64,000 nucleotides of DNA from DATLSM01 sp963722965 (lineage in GTDB: Bacteria; Actinomycetota; Thermoleophilia; Solirubrobacterales; 70-9): the NCBI GenBank assembly GCA_963722965.1, contig CAVROX010000007.1:1-64000 (forward strand), given 5' to 3'. Below are positions 29,639 to 40,040 of the stretch, one piece after another. The notes under the pieces were generated by a model. It did no database searches, had not been told where the DNA came from, and worked only from the letters and a program-made list of their open reading frames with translations. Position numbers and translations under genes: made by a program. Numbering within the stretch: the first letter of the stretch is position 1; the number at the start of each line of letters is the position of its first letter.

Positions 29639-32140
29639 TCAGAGGCCGGCTGGATGACGGACGACGAAGCCCGCCGGGTAGGGCGGTTCGGTATGCCAGC
29701 GAGGTCCGGTTCCGCGGGCGTCGCCGACCGTGTCCCAGCGCAATCCAGCGATCTCGGCGTAGGTGTGGGTGGCGTTGGCGTAGATCGTCACCCAGCGCCC
29801 AGCACCCGGCTCGCCCCAGCCCTCAAGTGCGCCCGAGGTGAGCGGGGTCGAGAGCAGGCGGGCGGCGTGGAGCACGTAGCTGACCGAGCCCGAGCAGTCA
29901 TATCCCGGAGAGGTCCAGGACCCGTGCCCACCGCCCCAGATATAGGGGGTGGTCGAGATGTGGTTGGCGGCGGCGATCATCGCCTGGACGGCGGGCGGAG
30001 CGTCAACCGGCGCGATCGCGCGGCCGTTGACGAGCGTGGCGGCCTGTGGAGGGTTGAAGTCAAGGTCGATAAGCCCGGGTTGGGCGTCGCTGGCGACGCT
30101 CACGCCGCCAAGGCTCATCGTGGAGACGACCTTCTGTGGCCCCGTCGACCCCTGCATCTGCAGTGTCGTCTGCACCAACGCGTGAGAGGACGAGGAGGGC
30201 TTCCCTCTCGCCCCCTCACCCGGTACCGGGGCACCGTCGACCTGGTCGATCCTCACCGCGAAACCGTTCTGGTGGACACAGGTCGAGGGGGAGACCCCGA
30301 GCTTGAAGCCGCGTGCAGTGATGTACTCAATGCCAGCTAGAACCCGCGGTTCGACCTCGCCGGCACGGATCGCGCCCTGCTCGCAGGGCGGCAGGGAGAG
30401 GCGGGCGTCGGCGAGGGAGCGGCGCTTGAGGCTCTCTGCGGAGAGAAGCAGCACTTGGGCGGGGCTCGCGCTTGTCGAGAGCGGCCGGGAGATGTGGAAG
30501 ATCTTTCCCGCTCCGCCCTGTTTCCAGTCATCAAGGATTGCGCTCGGGTCAATCTTCGGAGATCCGTCGGGCTGGATCGAGAAGTCGATGTGGGCCCCCG
30601 CGCCGGAGCCGCCGACCTGGGCGAGCACAGTGCCTGCCACGACCCGGGCGCCCCTGCCCAGCCGCTGCTCCCTGGTCGCCAGCGAGGCGCCGGTCTGTCC
30701 AAGGGCGGTGGCCCGAGCCCGGTTGGCGGGGCGGTCCGGGAGCGCGTAGAGACGGCGCCGCGAACTCCTCTCGCCGTTCGCCGCCACCTCTGAAGTGGTG
30801 GCCCTCATCGCCGCCAGCTCCGCGGCCGGAAGCGAGGGCTGACGTAGCTTCGGGGTTCGGTAGCGGCTGCGGATTTGCCCGAGGTCGGCGTATGTGTAAA
30901 GACTGCCGTAGGGGTCGCGGAGGACCATGTAGTTGCCGAGTCGGGCGCTGTGGCCGACCTTGACGATCGTTCCGTTGGCCACCGCGACGACGGGCGAGCC
31001 GGCCGTCGCGAAAATGTCGACTCCGGCGGCACCGGGATGGGCGCGCTTGGTCGCCCTCGAGGCAGTCGCATCGCTCAGCCAGTTGCGCTGGAGGGCTTCG
31101 GTGACGCCCGCGTCGTCGGTGTAGCTGACCTTGCCGCGAACCGGGAACTCTGATCCCTCGGCTAGCTGGCTCAGTGCACTGATCAGGTTGGCGGGGAGGC
31201 TCTCGTAGTTCGCTGCGTCTCCCAGTACCTCGCGCACGTACCAGCCGGCGTGGTTGTAGGCGAAAATCGCCCTGTAGAGGTTCGTGTGTCCGCCGGCGGC
31301 TGCGAGGTAGCGAGCCGCAGCGCAAATCGCGTCGACCGGATTGTCGGGATCCTTGCGGCCGTCGCCGTTGGCGTCAACGCCCCACGTCGCCCAGGTAGAG
31401 GGAAGGAACTGCATCCACCCCTCCGCCCCGGAACTGGACGGGCCGAGATCGGAGCCGAAGTCGGTCTCGACTTTGTTGATCGCGGCAAGTACCTCCCAGG
31501 GAATTCCATATTGGGTGCCGCAGGCCTGGTAGACGGGAAGCAGAAGGGGTGGGATTTCGAAGGAGCCGATGCCGAAGTCAGAGACTCCGATCACCGAGTC
31601 AAAGGAGCCTTCTTCGGCTGAGCCCGAACCCACCGATGAGCCCCCGTTGCCAACTTCGGCGCCGTTGCTCTTCTTCTTCTTCTTCTTCGTGGAGTGCGCT
31701 GAGGGCTTGGCGGCGGGGGCGCTGAGACCGCCGTTACTCGCGCCCTTCGCCTTGCCGGCAGAGCCCCTGTTGTCCGTAGGGCCCGTTCTCGCTTGGCTCC
31801 CGCTTTTCGGCGCCGATGTAGGGGGGCTGATCGTCGCTCCATGCTTGACGCCTCCGGATGGCGCCGCGGGGTTTTCTTCTTCGCTTTCTGCTCGCGGCTG
31901 GCAATGGGATTCGCTGCGTGCGGATTCTGAGGAGGAGCTCTCGCGGTGGCGGCCGGCGGTTTTGGGGCAGCTAGGCTGGTTCGCGACTGTCGTCGTGGGA
32001 GTCGATTGAGGGGTCGTGGATTCGAGCGGCGTCGTGCGCGGCGAGGCGCCCAGGGGAGCCGCGCCCGCCAGGCCCACCCCGAGCGCCGTCACGACGCAGA
32101 AGCCGGCCAAAGAGATGGTCAGTGCGAGCTTGTGTCTCAT
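29639..32140 (-). CDS. Secreted three-module peptidoglycan hydrolase (SLT + M23-like + NlpC/P60-like)
   Basis: An 833-residue exported protein: signal peptide MRHKLALTISLAGFCVVTAL with cleavage after AGA, then 150 residues of low-complexity Ser/Pro/Lys linker including a Lys6 run. The lytic transglycosylase module is at about 190-305 (VLAAINKVETDFG with catalytic Glu; AEGWMQFLPSTW; FAYNHAGWYV). An M23/LytM-like beta module spans about 365-530 (AHPGAAGVDIFATAGSPV; GNYMVLRDPYGSLYTYAD), with the usual HLH changed to AHIDF. The C-terminal NlpC/P60-like module has YDCSGSVSYVL (Cys749) and THTYAEIAG. It should cleave glycan and peptide bonds in the cell wall. The start is chosen at the signal peptide. 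Confidence 0.9.
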   Translation of the reverse strand: MRHKLALTISLAGFCVVTALGVGLAGAAPLGASPRTTPLESTTPQSTPTTTVANQPSCPKTAGRHRESSSSESARSESHCQPRAESEEENPAAPSGGVKHGATISPPTSAPKSGSQARTGPTDNRGSAGKAKGASNGGLSAPAAKPSAHSTKKKKKKSNGAEVGNGGSSVGSGSAEEGSFDSVIGVSDFGIGSFEIPPLLLPVYQACGTQYGIPWEVLAAINKVETDFGSDLGPSSSGAEGWMQFLPSTWATWGVDANGDGRKDPDNPVDAICAAARYLAAAGGHTNLYRAIFAYNHAGWYVREVLGDAANYESLPANLISALSQLAEGSEFPVRGKVSYTDDAGVTEALQRNWLSDATASRATKRAHPGAAGVDIFATAGSPVVAVANGTIVKVGHSARLGNYMVLRDPYGSLYTYADLGQIRSRYRTPKLRQPSLPAAELAAMRATTSEVAANGERSSRRRLYALPDRPANRARATALGQTGASLATREQRLGRGARVVAGTVLAQVGGSGAGAHIDFSIQPDGSPKIDPSAILDDWKQGGAGKIFHISRPLSTSASPAQVLLLSAESLKRRSLADARLSLPPCEQGAIRAGEVEPRVLAGIEYITARGFKLGVSPSTCVHQNGFAVRIDQVDGAPVPGEGARGKPSSSSHALVQTTLQMQGSTGPQKVVSTMSLGGVSVASDAQPGLIDLDFNPPQAATLVNGRAIAPVDAPPAVQAMIAAANHISTTPYIWGGGHGSWTSPGYDCSGSVSYVLHAARLLSTPLTSGALEGWGEPGAGRWVTIYANATHTYAEIAGLRWDTVGDARGTGPRWHTEPPYPAGFVVRHPAGL

Positions 32141-32345
32141 ACCATGGCGCCTATGTACCTGCTGCCACGGGTCGCCAGACCCGCGTCCGCTCCGTCCCCG
32201 CGCAACAGGCTCGACCACGCTACTTGCTGGCATGCGGGCATGCAACGGATCACGCCGCCCCCAACAAGCCCTTAATCAACGCTTGTCCCATCTAGCTACG
32301 GCCAGGATTTCAGCCCTGCCGGATGCGCTCGTTAAGCTCAGGTCA
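32141..32345. other. Divergent intergenic region
   Basis: 205 bases between the divergent hydrolase and coiled-coil genes, which must hold both promoters. It is somewhat lower in GC around 32275-32310 (CTTAATCAACGCTTGTCCCATCTAGC). No clear hexamer pair or palindrome is seen. Confidence 0.5.
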
Positions 32346-32678
32346 ATGAGCGCGAGCGCCGACGAGGAACGGGAGGACCAGGAGGGCATTAGGGCGCGCG
32401 GCGAGCAGGCGATCGGCGACCTCGCCCAGGCTCTCTTCGACAGTCAGGTGCTCGAGAACGCCCTCGCCGCCGCTTTCGGCGCTCGTGAGAAGGCGCTGGA
32501 GGCACAGCACGCGGCGATGAGCGCCCTCAACCTGCCCTCGGCGGGTGACGTCGAGCGTCTCGAGCGCCGCCTGCGCTCGATCTCCCAGCGCCTTGAGGAG
32601 GTCGAGGAGCAAATCGACCGCGTTTCCGGTGATGTCGCCGAGCTCCGTCGCCGGCTGCCTAAATCGGGCAAAGACTAA
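32346..32678 (+). CDS. Small coiled-coil protein
   Basis: A 110-residue, charged, helical protein: an acidic N-terminus (MSASADEEREDQEG), Ala-rich helix (40-62), and a heptad-like C-terminal coil from VERLERRLRSISQRLEEVEE to the end. No membrane segment. The start is the ATG 32346; earlier in-frame ATGs lie in non-coding-like sequence. It converges with the phosphorylase-like gene 9 bases downstream. It may be a scaffold or cell-envelope-linked protein; there is no basis for a specific role. Confidence 0.7.
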   Translation: MSASADEEREDQEGIRARGEQAIGDLAQALFDSQVLENALAAAFGAREKALEAQHAAMSALNLPSAGDVERLERRLRSISQRLEEVEEQIDRVSGDVAELRRRLPKSGKD

Positions 32679-32687
32679 GTCTAAACT

Positions 32688-33365
32688 TTAGCTTGAGAGT
32701 GTGGCCGCAGCGGCAAACCCGGCGCGCTTTGCTGCCTCCTCGAGCTCTGCGTCGGCGATCCGCCCGCCCGCCGCTGTCTCCTCGACGATCAGGATCGCGG
32801 CCGCGGCGATTTCCCGGGCGCCGGCGCATCTCAGCACGGTCGCGGTCTGCAGGTCGGCAGCCGCGATCCCGGCTCCGAGGACCGCGCGATCTGCTGGATG
32901 GCTATCAAGGCTGGCGATGGTCACCGTCGTTGCATCCCCGTTCACCTCACGCCGCAGCCAAGCGCTGAGGGCGGGGTTGGGCAGGATCGCCTCTCCCTCG
33001 CCGGTTATGGCCGCGGCGACCTCGAGTAGCTCGCCGGTGTGGCGGGCCGGATCGATCGCAACGCAGGTCCCGACCCGGACCGCCCGTCTCAGTCCCAGCT
33101 CGGCAAGGTCCTTGAGCACGATTGACGCGCTGGGGCCGCCCATCCCGGTCGCCTGAATTGTCAGCTCCCGTCCCGCCGCCGTCGACCCTGTGTACCCCCA
33201 CAAGCCGCGCGCGTGGTTGCTCATTTTCGGTTCCTCCAAAAGCTCCTGGGCGAGCAGCAGGGCGCGGCCGGGGTCTCCGACCAACACCGCGTCAGCGGCG
33301 ATCGGGGCTGTGGGGCGAAGTCGCTGGGGCACGCCGGCCGACCATCTTGACAACCCCCGGCGCAT
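32688..33365 (-). CDS. Nucleoside phosphorylase (DeoD/Udp family)
   Basis: A 225-residue enzyme of the PNP/UDP phosphorylase superfamily, which splits nucleosides with phosphate in salvage. Signatures are VLVGDPGRALLLAQELLEE near 30-48, RGLWGYTG near 55, GMGGPSASIVLKDLAELG near 75-92 and VRVGTCVAIDP. The C-terminal DLQTATVLRCAGAREIAA keeps the superfamily position for the catalytic region but with ALQ instead of the usual EME, so specificity is uncertain. The ATG at 33365 is chosen because upstream sequence is low-quality Arg/Gly. It is divergent from the cyclase gene by 53 bases. Confidence 0.85.
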   Translation of the reverse strand: MRRGLSRWSAGVPQRLRPTAPIAADAVLVGDPGRALLLAQELLEEPKMSNHARGLWGYTGSTAAGRELTIQATGMGGPSASIVLKDLAELGLRRAVRVGTCVAIDPARHTGELLEVAAAITGEGEAILPNPALSAWLRREVNGDATTVTIASLDSHPADRAVLGAGIAAADLQTATVLRCAGAREIAAAAILIVEETAAGGRIADAELEEAAKRAGFAAAATLSS

Positions 33366-33418
33366 GCCTCCGCTCCCGTCAACTCCTTCATGTCTGCGTC
33401 CGGTTAGCCTCGACCCGG

Positions 33419-34609
33419 ATGGCAGCCGACCAGCGCATCTCCCTCGGCGAGGCCTCCCGCCGCTCCGGCGTTCCGGCCAGGACATTGCAGCGCTGGGCGG
33501 CTGAGAAGGTGATCCCGGTGAGGCGAGGCCGCTGGACGGCAGCCGCCGCCGCGCAGGCGCGGGTTGTGGCGCGGATGCGCGAGCGGGGACACTCGCTTGA
33601 GGACCTCAAACGGGCTGGGCGCGAGGGCAGGCTTGCCTTCGGCTTCGCCGAGGAGCTGTTCTCTGAACCCGAGGAGCGGGTCACGGTCGAGCAGGTATCG
33701 CAGGAGACAGGCCTTGAGCCCGAGCTGATCGAGCGCATCCTTGTCATCCTCGGCACGCCGCTCGGACGCGAGCGCGCGCTGAACCCCAGCGACGTCGCCG
33801 CGCTGCGCCACTGCGCCCGCGTGCTCGCCGCCGGCTTTCCCCTCGTTGCCTTCCTCCAATTGGTCCGGGTTTACGTCCAGTCGCTGCGCCGCATCGCCGA
33901 CGCCGAGGTGCGCTTGTTTCACCTCTACGTCCACGAACCGATGATCCGCGACGCGGTGCCGGAGTTGGAGATGGCCGAGGAGATGGGGGAGCTCGCCGGC
34001 GACATCCTCCCTTTGGCGGCACCGCTCACCGAGTACCTGCACACCCGCTACTTGCGTTTCTTCCTCGAACAGGATGTGGTCGGCCACATGGAGCGCGGCT
34101 CGGGCGAGGTCGCGGCTGAGCTTGGGCGGGTCACCGTCGCCCTTTGTTTCATCGACATCACCGGCTTCACCCGCTACACGGAGGAGGAGGGTGACCTAGA
34201 GGCATTGGACCTGGTCGAGCGCTTCATCGAGGCCGTTGAGTCGACGCTGCCGCCGGAGGCGACGATCGTGAAGACGATCGGCGACGAGGTGATGGTCGTA
34301 TCACCAGACGCCGCTTCGCTGACTGAGTGGGCGGTTGGGTTCCTCCAACGCTTCCCCGAGCGCCCGCAGCCACGGGTCGGCATTCATCTCGGCGAGGCCG
34401 TCTACCGCGACGGGGACTACTTTGGGGGTCAGGTCAACCTCGCCCATCGGGTTGTCAGCCGCGCCCAGGCAGGCGAGGTCTTGGTAACCGATCGGGTGGC
34501 TGACACGATCCTAGATCGCGAGGGGCTGGAGTTTGAGCCGATCGGCGAGGTGAGCCTGAAGGGATTTCCGACTCCGACCCCATTGTTCGTGGTCGGCGCG
34601 ATCGCCTGA
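33419..34609 (+). CDS. MerR-type HTH fused to class III adenylate cyclase
   Basis: A 396-residue protein with a MerR-like winged helix at 7-70 (ISLGEASRRSGVPARTLQRW), a middle helical region (85-225) and a class III nucleotide cyclase (about 238-395). Catalytic residues are complete: metal-binding Asp246 (FIDITGFT) and Asp289 (KTIGDEVM), adenine-selecting Lys285, Asp in DYFGGQVN, transition-state Asn340 and Arg344. It should make cAMP, perhaps under control of, or while bound to, DNA. No membrane segments. It starts ATG 33419 and lies 43 bases before tilS. Confidence 0.9.
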   Translation: MAADQRISLGEASRRSGVPARTLQRWAAEKVIPVRRGRWTAAAAAQARVVARMRERGHSLEDLKRAGREGRLAFGFAEELFSEPEERVTVEQVSQETGLEPELIERILVILGTPLGRERALNPSDVAALRHCARVLAAGFPLVAFLQLVRVYVQSLRRIADAEVRLFHLYVHEPMIRDAVPELEMAEEMGELAGDILPLAAPLTEYLHTRYLRFFLEQDVVGHMERGSGEVAAELGRVTVALCFIDITGFTRYTEEEGDLEALDLVERFIEAVESTLPPEATIVKTIGDEVMVVSPDAASLTEWAVGFLQRFPERPQPRVGIHLGEAVYRDGDYFGGQVNLAHRVVSRAQAGEVLVTDRVADTILDREGLEFEPIGEVSLKGFPTPTPLFVVGAIA

Positions 34610-34652
34610 ATTTCTGCCTCGGTGTCGGCAGGGGCGCGCCTAGACTCAACCG

Positions 34653-35623
34653 ATGGACAGCGACCGCATGCTGGAGGAGGTGCGAGCCGGTGGGCTTCTG
34701 CCTGCCGGGACACCGGTGGTCGTCCTGCTCTCTGGAGGGCGGGACTCGGTCTGCTTGCTTGACCTCGTGACGCGAGCGCTCGGCACCGATTGGGTCACCG
34801 CTCTGCATGTCAACTACAGCTTGCGCGCCGCCGCCGCCGAGGACGAGCGCCACTGCGCCGAGCTCTGTGCAGGCCTTGGGGTAAGGCTTGAGATCGAGCG
34901 ACCGAAGCGCCCCGCGGGGTCAGGCAATCTGCAGTCCTGGGCACGCGACACCCGCTACGCGGCGGCCGCCCGACTGGCGCTGCCAGACGAAGCGAGGATC
35001 GCAACCGGACACACCGCCGACGACCAGGTCGAGACGATCCTCTACCGCCTCGCCTCCTCGCCAAGCCGCCGCGCGCTGTTGGGCATGCGCCCTTATCACG
35101 GTCGGCTTGCCCGCCCGCTGCTCTCCTTTACCCGCGCCCAGACAACCGCCTACTGCGAGCAGCGGGAGCTCGCCTGGCGCGACGATTCAACCAACGCCCA
35201 GCCGACCTATGCCCGCAATCGCGTGCGGAACGGGCTGATCCCAGCGCTCGCCGCAATCCACCCGGCAGCGATGGCGAACGTGCTTTGCACCGCGGAGCTG
35301 TTGCGCGACGAGGCTGAGGTGCTCGACGGGCTTGTCGCGGCCGAGCTCGGCGGATCGAAAGGGGCACGGGGGGAAAAATCAAGCTGGAGCGGCTCGCCGC
35401 TCTGCCACCGGCGTTGCGCCGCCTGGTCGTGCAGCGGCTGGCGGATTCCGCCGCCGGTCGCCCCGTCGCGGGGGCGGCCCGCCACGCCGACGAGGTCGCG
35501 GGACTGCGTCGCACTGGGATCGCGATGCTCGACTTGGGCGGCGGTGTTCGGGCCATCACCGAGCGTGGCGTCTTGCGTGCGGAGTACCGGCCGACCCCTC
35601 GCGGACTTCCTAGGGTTGGATGA
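34653..35623 (+). CDS. tilS: tRNA(Ile)-lysidine synthetase, with a 3' frameshift
   Basis: An ATP-pyrophosphatase that converts C34 of tRNA-Ile(CAU) to lysidine so that it reads AUA; normally essential. The PP-loop SGGRDS is at 27-32 and the family blocks HVNYSLRAAAAEDE, GHTADDQVET and NRVRNGLIP follow. The N-terminal catalytic part is intact up to about 35365. There the frame breaks at a G6A5 run; the continuing frame (IKLERLAALPPALRRLVVQR to 35623) gives a proper short C-terminal domain. One missing G would restore it, most likely a sequence error. Confidence 0.88.
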
Positions 35624-35671
35624 TAGGAGCCGATGGGACTCCTTGGCGGGGGCGTATCTAGACTGCGCGCA

Positions 35672-36199
35672 ATGGGCGATTCAGCGATCGGTGAGACCCT
35701 GGTCTCCAGTGAGGAGCTGCAACGGCGGGTTGCAGAGCTAGGCGAGGAGGTCAGTCGCGACTACCGGGGGCGTGACCTTTTCATGATCGGCGTGCTCAAG
35801 GGCGCTGTGCTTTTCCTCGCCGACCTGATGCGCAACCTCAGCGTTCCGTGTGAGGTCGACTTCATGGCGGTATCCAGTTACGGCTCCCAGACTGACTCTT
35901 CAGGGGTGGTGCGGATCCTCAAGGACCTCGACGCCCCGATCGAGGGCCGCCACGTGCTGATCGTCGAGGACATCATCGACTCCGGTCTGACCCTCCACTA
36001 TCTGATGCGCAACCTAAGGGCGCGCAACCCCGCGTCGCTCGAGGTCTGCGCCCTGCTGACCAAGCCGGAGCGCCTGCGCGTCGACCTCTCGCCGCGTTAC
36101 ATTGGGTTCGAGATTCCCGATCGCTTCGCGGTCGGTTACGGCCTCGACCACGCCCAGCACTACCGCAACCTCGACTACGTTGCCGCGTTACGGGGATGA
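35672..36199 (+). CDS. hpt: Hypoxanthine phosphoribosyltransferase
   Basis: A 175-residue purine-salvage enzyme making IMP/GMP from hypoxanthine or guanine plus PRPP. The PRPP loop VEDIIDSGLT is at 98-107, the flexible loop with SYGSQTDSSG at 69-78, and the YVVGFGLD-like site is FAVGYGLDHAQHYRNLDYV near the C-terminus. The start is set at ATG 35672; a GTG/ATG about 40 bases earlier is inside the tilS end. It lies between tilS and ftsH as in Bacillus and many actinobacteria, likely in one transcript. Confidence 0.96.
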   Translation: MGDSAIGETLVSSEELQRRVAELGEEVSRDYRGRDLFMIGVLKGAVLFLADLMRNLSVPCEVDFMAVSSYGSQTDSSGVVRILKDLDAPIEGRHVLIVEDIIDSGLTLHYLMRNLRARNPASLEVCALLTKPERLRVDLSPRYIGFEIPDRFAVGYGLDHAQHYRNLDYVAALRG

Positions 36200-36237
36200 A
36201 GGGCAAAACCGCCCTGGTACGCTGATTTCTCCTGCCC

Positions 36238-38201
<1,964 letters not shown>

Positions 38202-38209
38202 GCCCCGCC

Positions 38210-38992
38210 GTGAAGTTGATGGGGGTCGTCAATGTGACCCCCGACTCATTTTCAGACGGGGGCCTGTATCTCGATCCCAAGGCGGCGATCGGGCATGGAG
38301 AAAAGCTTGTCAGGGATGGAGCAGCGATTCTGGATGTGGGAGGCGAATCGACTCGACCAGGAGCTGAGGAAGTGAGCCCTGAGCGGGAGCTCGGGCGAGT
38401 TCAGCCGGTGGTCGAAGGGCTGGCCGAAACTGACGTGGTCATCTCCGTCGATACCTCGAAGCTGTCGGTCGCCGAGGCGGTATTGGAGGCGGGGGCCAAG
38501 ATCGTCAACGACGTGACGGCGCTGCGCCACGATCCTGAGATCGCCGACCTGTGTGCGGAGCGGGACGCCGGGTTGGTGCTGATGCACACGCAGGGGACCC
38601 CGCGCACGATGCAGGAGAATCCTGTCTATGACGACGTGGTCGATGAGGTAAAGGCGTTCCTCGCCGGGCGGATCGAGGTGGCGATGGCCGCCGGGCTCGA
38701 GGAGGGGAAGATCTGGCTCGATCCCGGGATCGGCTTCGGCAAGGCACTGGAGCACAACCTCGAGCTGTTGCGGCGGCTCGATGAGCTGCGCTCTTTAGGT
38801 CGACCACTGGTGGTCGGAACCTCGCGAAAGAGCTTCATCGGGATGGTCGAAGACTCTGGACCTGGCGAGCGTCTCGGCGGAACGATCGCCTCCTCTGTCC
38901 TCGCCGTCGCGGGCGGGGCCGAGGTTCTCCGCGTCCACGATGTGGCCGAGGCTCGGCAGGCGATGAGGGTGGCGACAGCGATCCTTGGATAG
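38210..38992 (+). CDS. folP: Dihydropteroate synthase
   Basis: A 260-residue TIM-barrel enzyme joining p-aminobenzoate to dihydropterin pyrophosphate, the sulfonamide target. GVVNVTPDSFSDGG is at 5-18, DVGGESTRPG at 42-51, and NDVTALR, DPGIGFGK and GTSRKSFIG follow in order, all substrate and phosphate sites. GTG start. It begins 8 bases after the ftsH stop and leads a folP-folB-folK run, so it forms the folate operon. Confidence 0.97.
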   Translation: MKLMGVVNVTPDSFSDGGLYLDPKAAIGHGEKLVRDGAAILDVGGESTRPGAEEVSPERELGRVQPVVEGLAETDVVISVDTSKLSVAEAVLEAGAKIVNDVTALRHDPEIADLCAERDAGLVLMHTQGTPRTMQENPVYDDVVDEVKAFLAGRIEVAMAAGLEEGKIWLDPGIGFGKALEHNLELLRRLDELRSLGRPLVVGTSRKSFIGMVEDSGPGERLGGTIASSVLAVAGGAEVLRVHDVAEARQAMRVATAILG

Positions 38993-39004
38993 GTTGACGA
39001 TCGC

Positions 39005-39430
39005 ATGGAGGCTCATGGCAACGGGATCGAGTCGGGTGTCGAGGTGGAGCTGCGGGGGCTCTCGATTTACACCCACCACGGCATCAGCGACGCAGAGCAG
39101 GAGGTCGGACAGCGCCTCGAGTTCGACGTCTCCTTTGACGTGCCCGATTGCGACGCGGTGCTGACCGACCGGCTCGAGGACACGGTCGACTATTCCCAGG
39201 TCTGCGACATCGTCGCCCTTGCCGCGACCGAGCGCAGCTACAAGACGCTGGAGCGGCTTGCCCAGGTAATCGGAGAGCGGCTGATGGAGCGCTACGGATG
39301 CGAGTCAGTTCGGGTGCGTGCGGCGAAGCCCGAGCCCCCGCTACCCCTCGCGATCCAGGAGGTCGCCGTCGAGGTCACCCATGAGCGCGCGGTGGAGGAG
39401 GACGGCGACGAGGGTGGCGAGGGCGAATAG
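39005..39430 (+). CDS. folB: Dihydroneopterin aldolase
   Basis: A 141-residue aldolase that makes 6-hydroxymethyl-dihydropterin. The family start VELRGLSIYTHHGISDAEQE, then DTVDYSQVCD and TLERLAQVIGERLM are present, including the conserved Tyr-x-His/Glu site and the Lys of VRAAKPEPPLP. The last 25 residues are Glu/Gly-rich and extend past the usual ~120-residue length. It lies 12 bases after folP and 4 bases before folK. Confidence 0.95.
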   Translation: MEAHGNGIESGVEVELRGLSIYTHHGISDAEQEVGQRLEFDVSFDVPDCDAVLTDRLEDTVDYSQVCDIVALAATERSYKTLERLAQVIGERLMERYGCESVRVRAAKPEPPLPLAIQEVAVEVTHERAVEEDGDEGGEGE

Positions 39431-39434
39431 GACG

Positions 39435-39929
39435 GTGCGCACCGGCTACCTTGGGTTGGGGTCAAACGTCGGCGACCGAGAGGGGCACCTGCGGGCCGGG
39501 GTCGAGGCTCTGCGCGAGTTCGGGATCGAGGTCGAGGCGCTCTCCTCGGCCTATGAGACCGAGCCGGTGGGAGATGTACTCGACCAGGCCGACTTCCTCA
39601 ACGCCGCGGTTCGCATCCGCACAGATCTTGATCCCGAAACCCTGCTTGACCGCTGCAAGGAGATCGAGCTCAGGCGCGGCCGCAAACCTGAGGCACCTCG
39701 CCACAGCCCGCGCCCGCTCGACGTCGATCTGCTCTTACTTGGCGACCTCGAGCTTTCCAACGATCGGCTCAAGCTGCCTCACCCCGAGATCACCAGCCGC
39801 CGTTTCGTACTGACACCCCTGCTTGAGATTGACCCGGGGTTGACCATGCCCGACGGTTCGCGCCTGGCGGACACGCTCGCCAGCCTCGGTCCCGGCCAAC
39901 GGGTGAGGGTGGTGGGCCCTCTCGATTAG
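39435..39929 (+). CDS. folK: 2-amino-4-hydroxy-6-hydroxymethyldihydropteridine pyrophosphokinase
   Basis: A 164-residue enzyme that pyrophosphorylates the pterin for FolP. GLGSNVGDR is at 6-14, the pterin-binding LSSAYETEPVG and DFLNAAV follow, and RPLDVDLLLLGD with LPHPEITSRRFVLTPLLEI carry the two metal Asp and ATP site. The GTG at 39435 starts just before the domain; earlier codons overlap folB. No fusion to FolB, in contrast to some actinobacteria. Confidence 0.96.
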   Translation: MRTGYLGLGSNVGDREGHLRAGVEALREFGIEVEALSSAYETEPVGDVLDQADFLNAAVRIRTDLDPETLLDRCKEIELRRGRKPEAPRHSPRPLDVDLLLLGDLELSNDRLKLPHPEITSRRFVLTPLLEIDPGLTMPDGSRLADTLASLGPGQRVRVVGPLD

Positions 39930-40040
39930 TTGTCATCGCCCGGCGGGCCACCCGTGGGCCGATGAAAATGCGCAGTTTGCGCGAATCAGGCGCTGTTTCC
40001 CCATCAGGGTGGGCCCTCTGATTAGGAAGCTGCGGCGGTC

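Noticed and set aside
34653..35741. 362-residue version of TilS reading through 35741
   Set aside because: After about 35365 it is Ser/Arg/Pro-rich junk and overlaps hpt; the other frame gives the family C-terminus.
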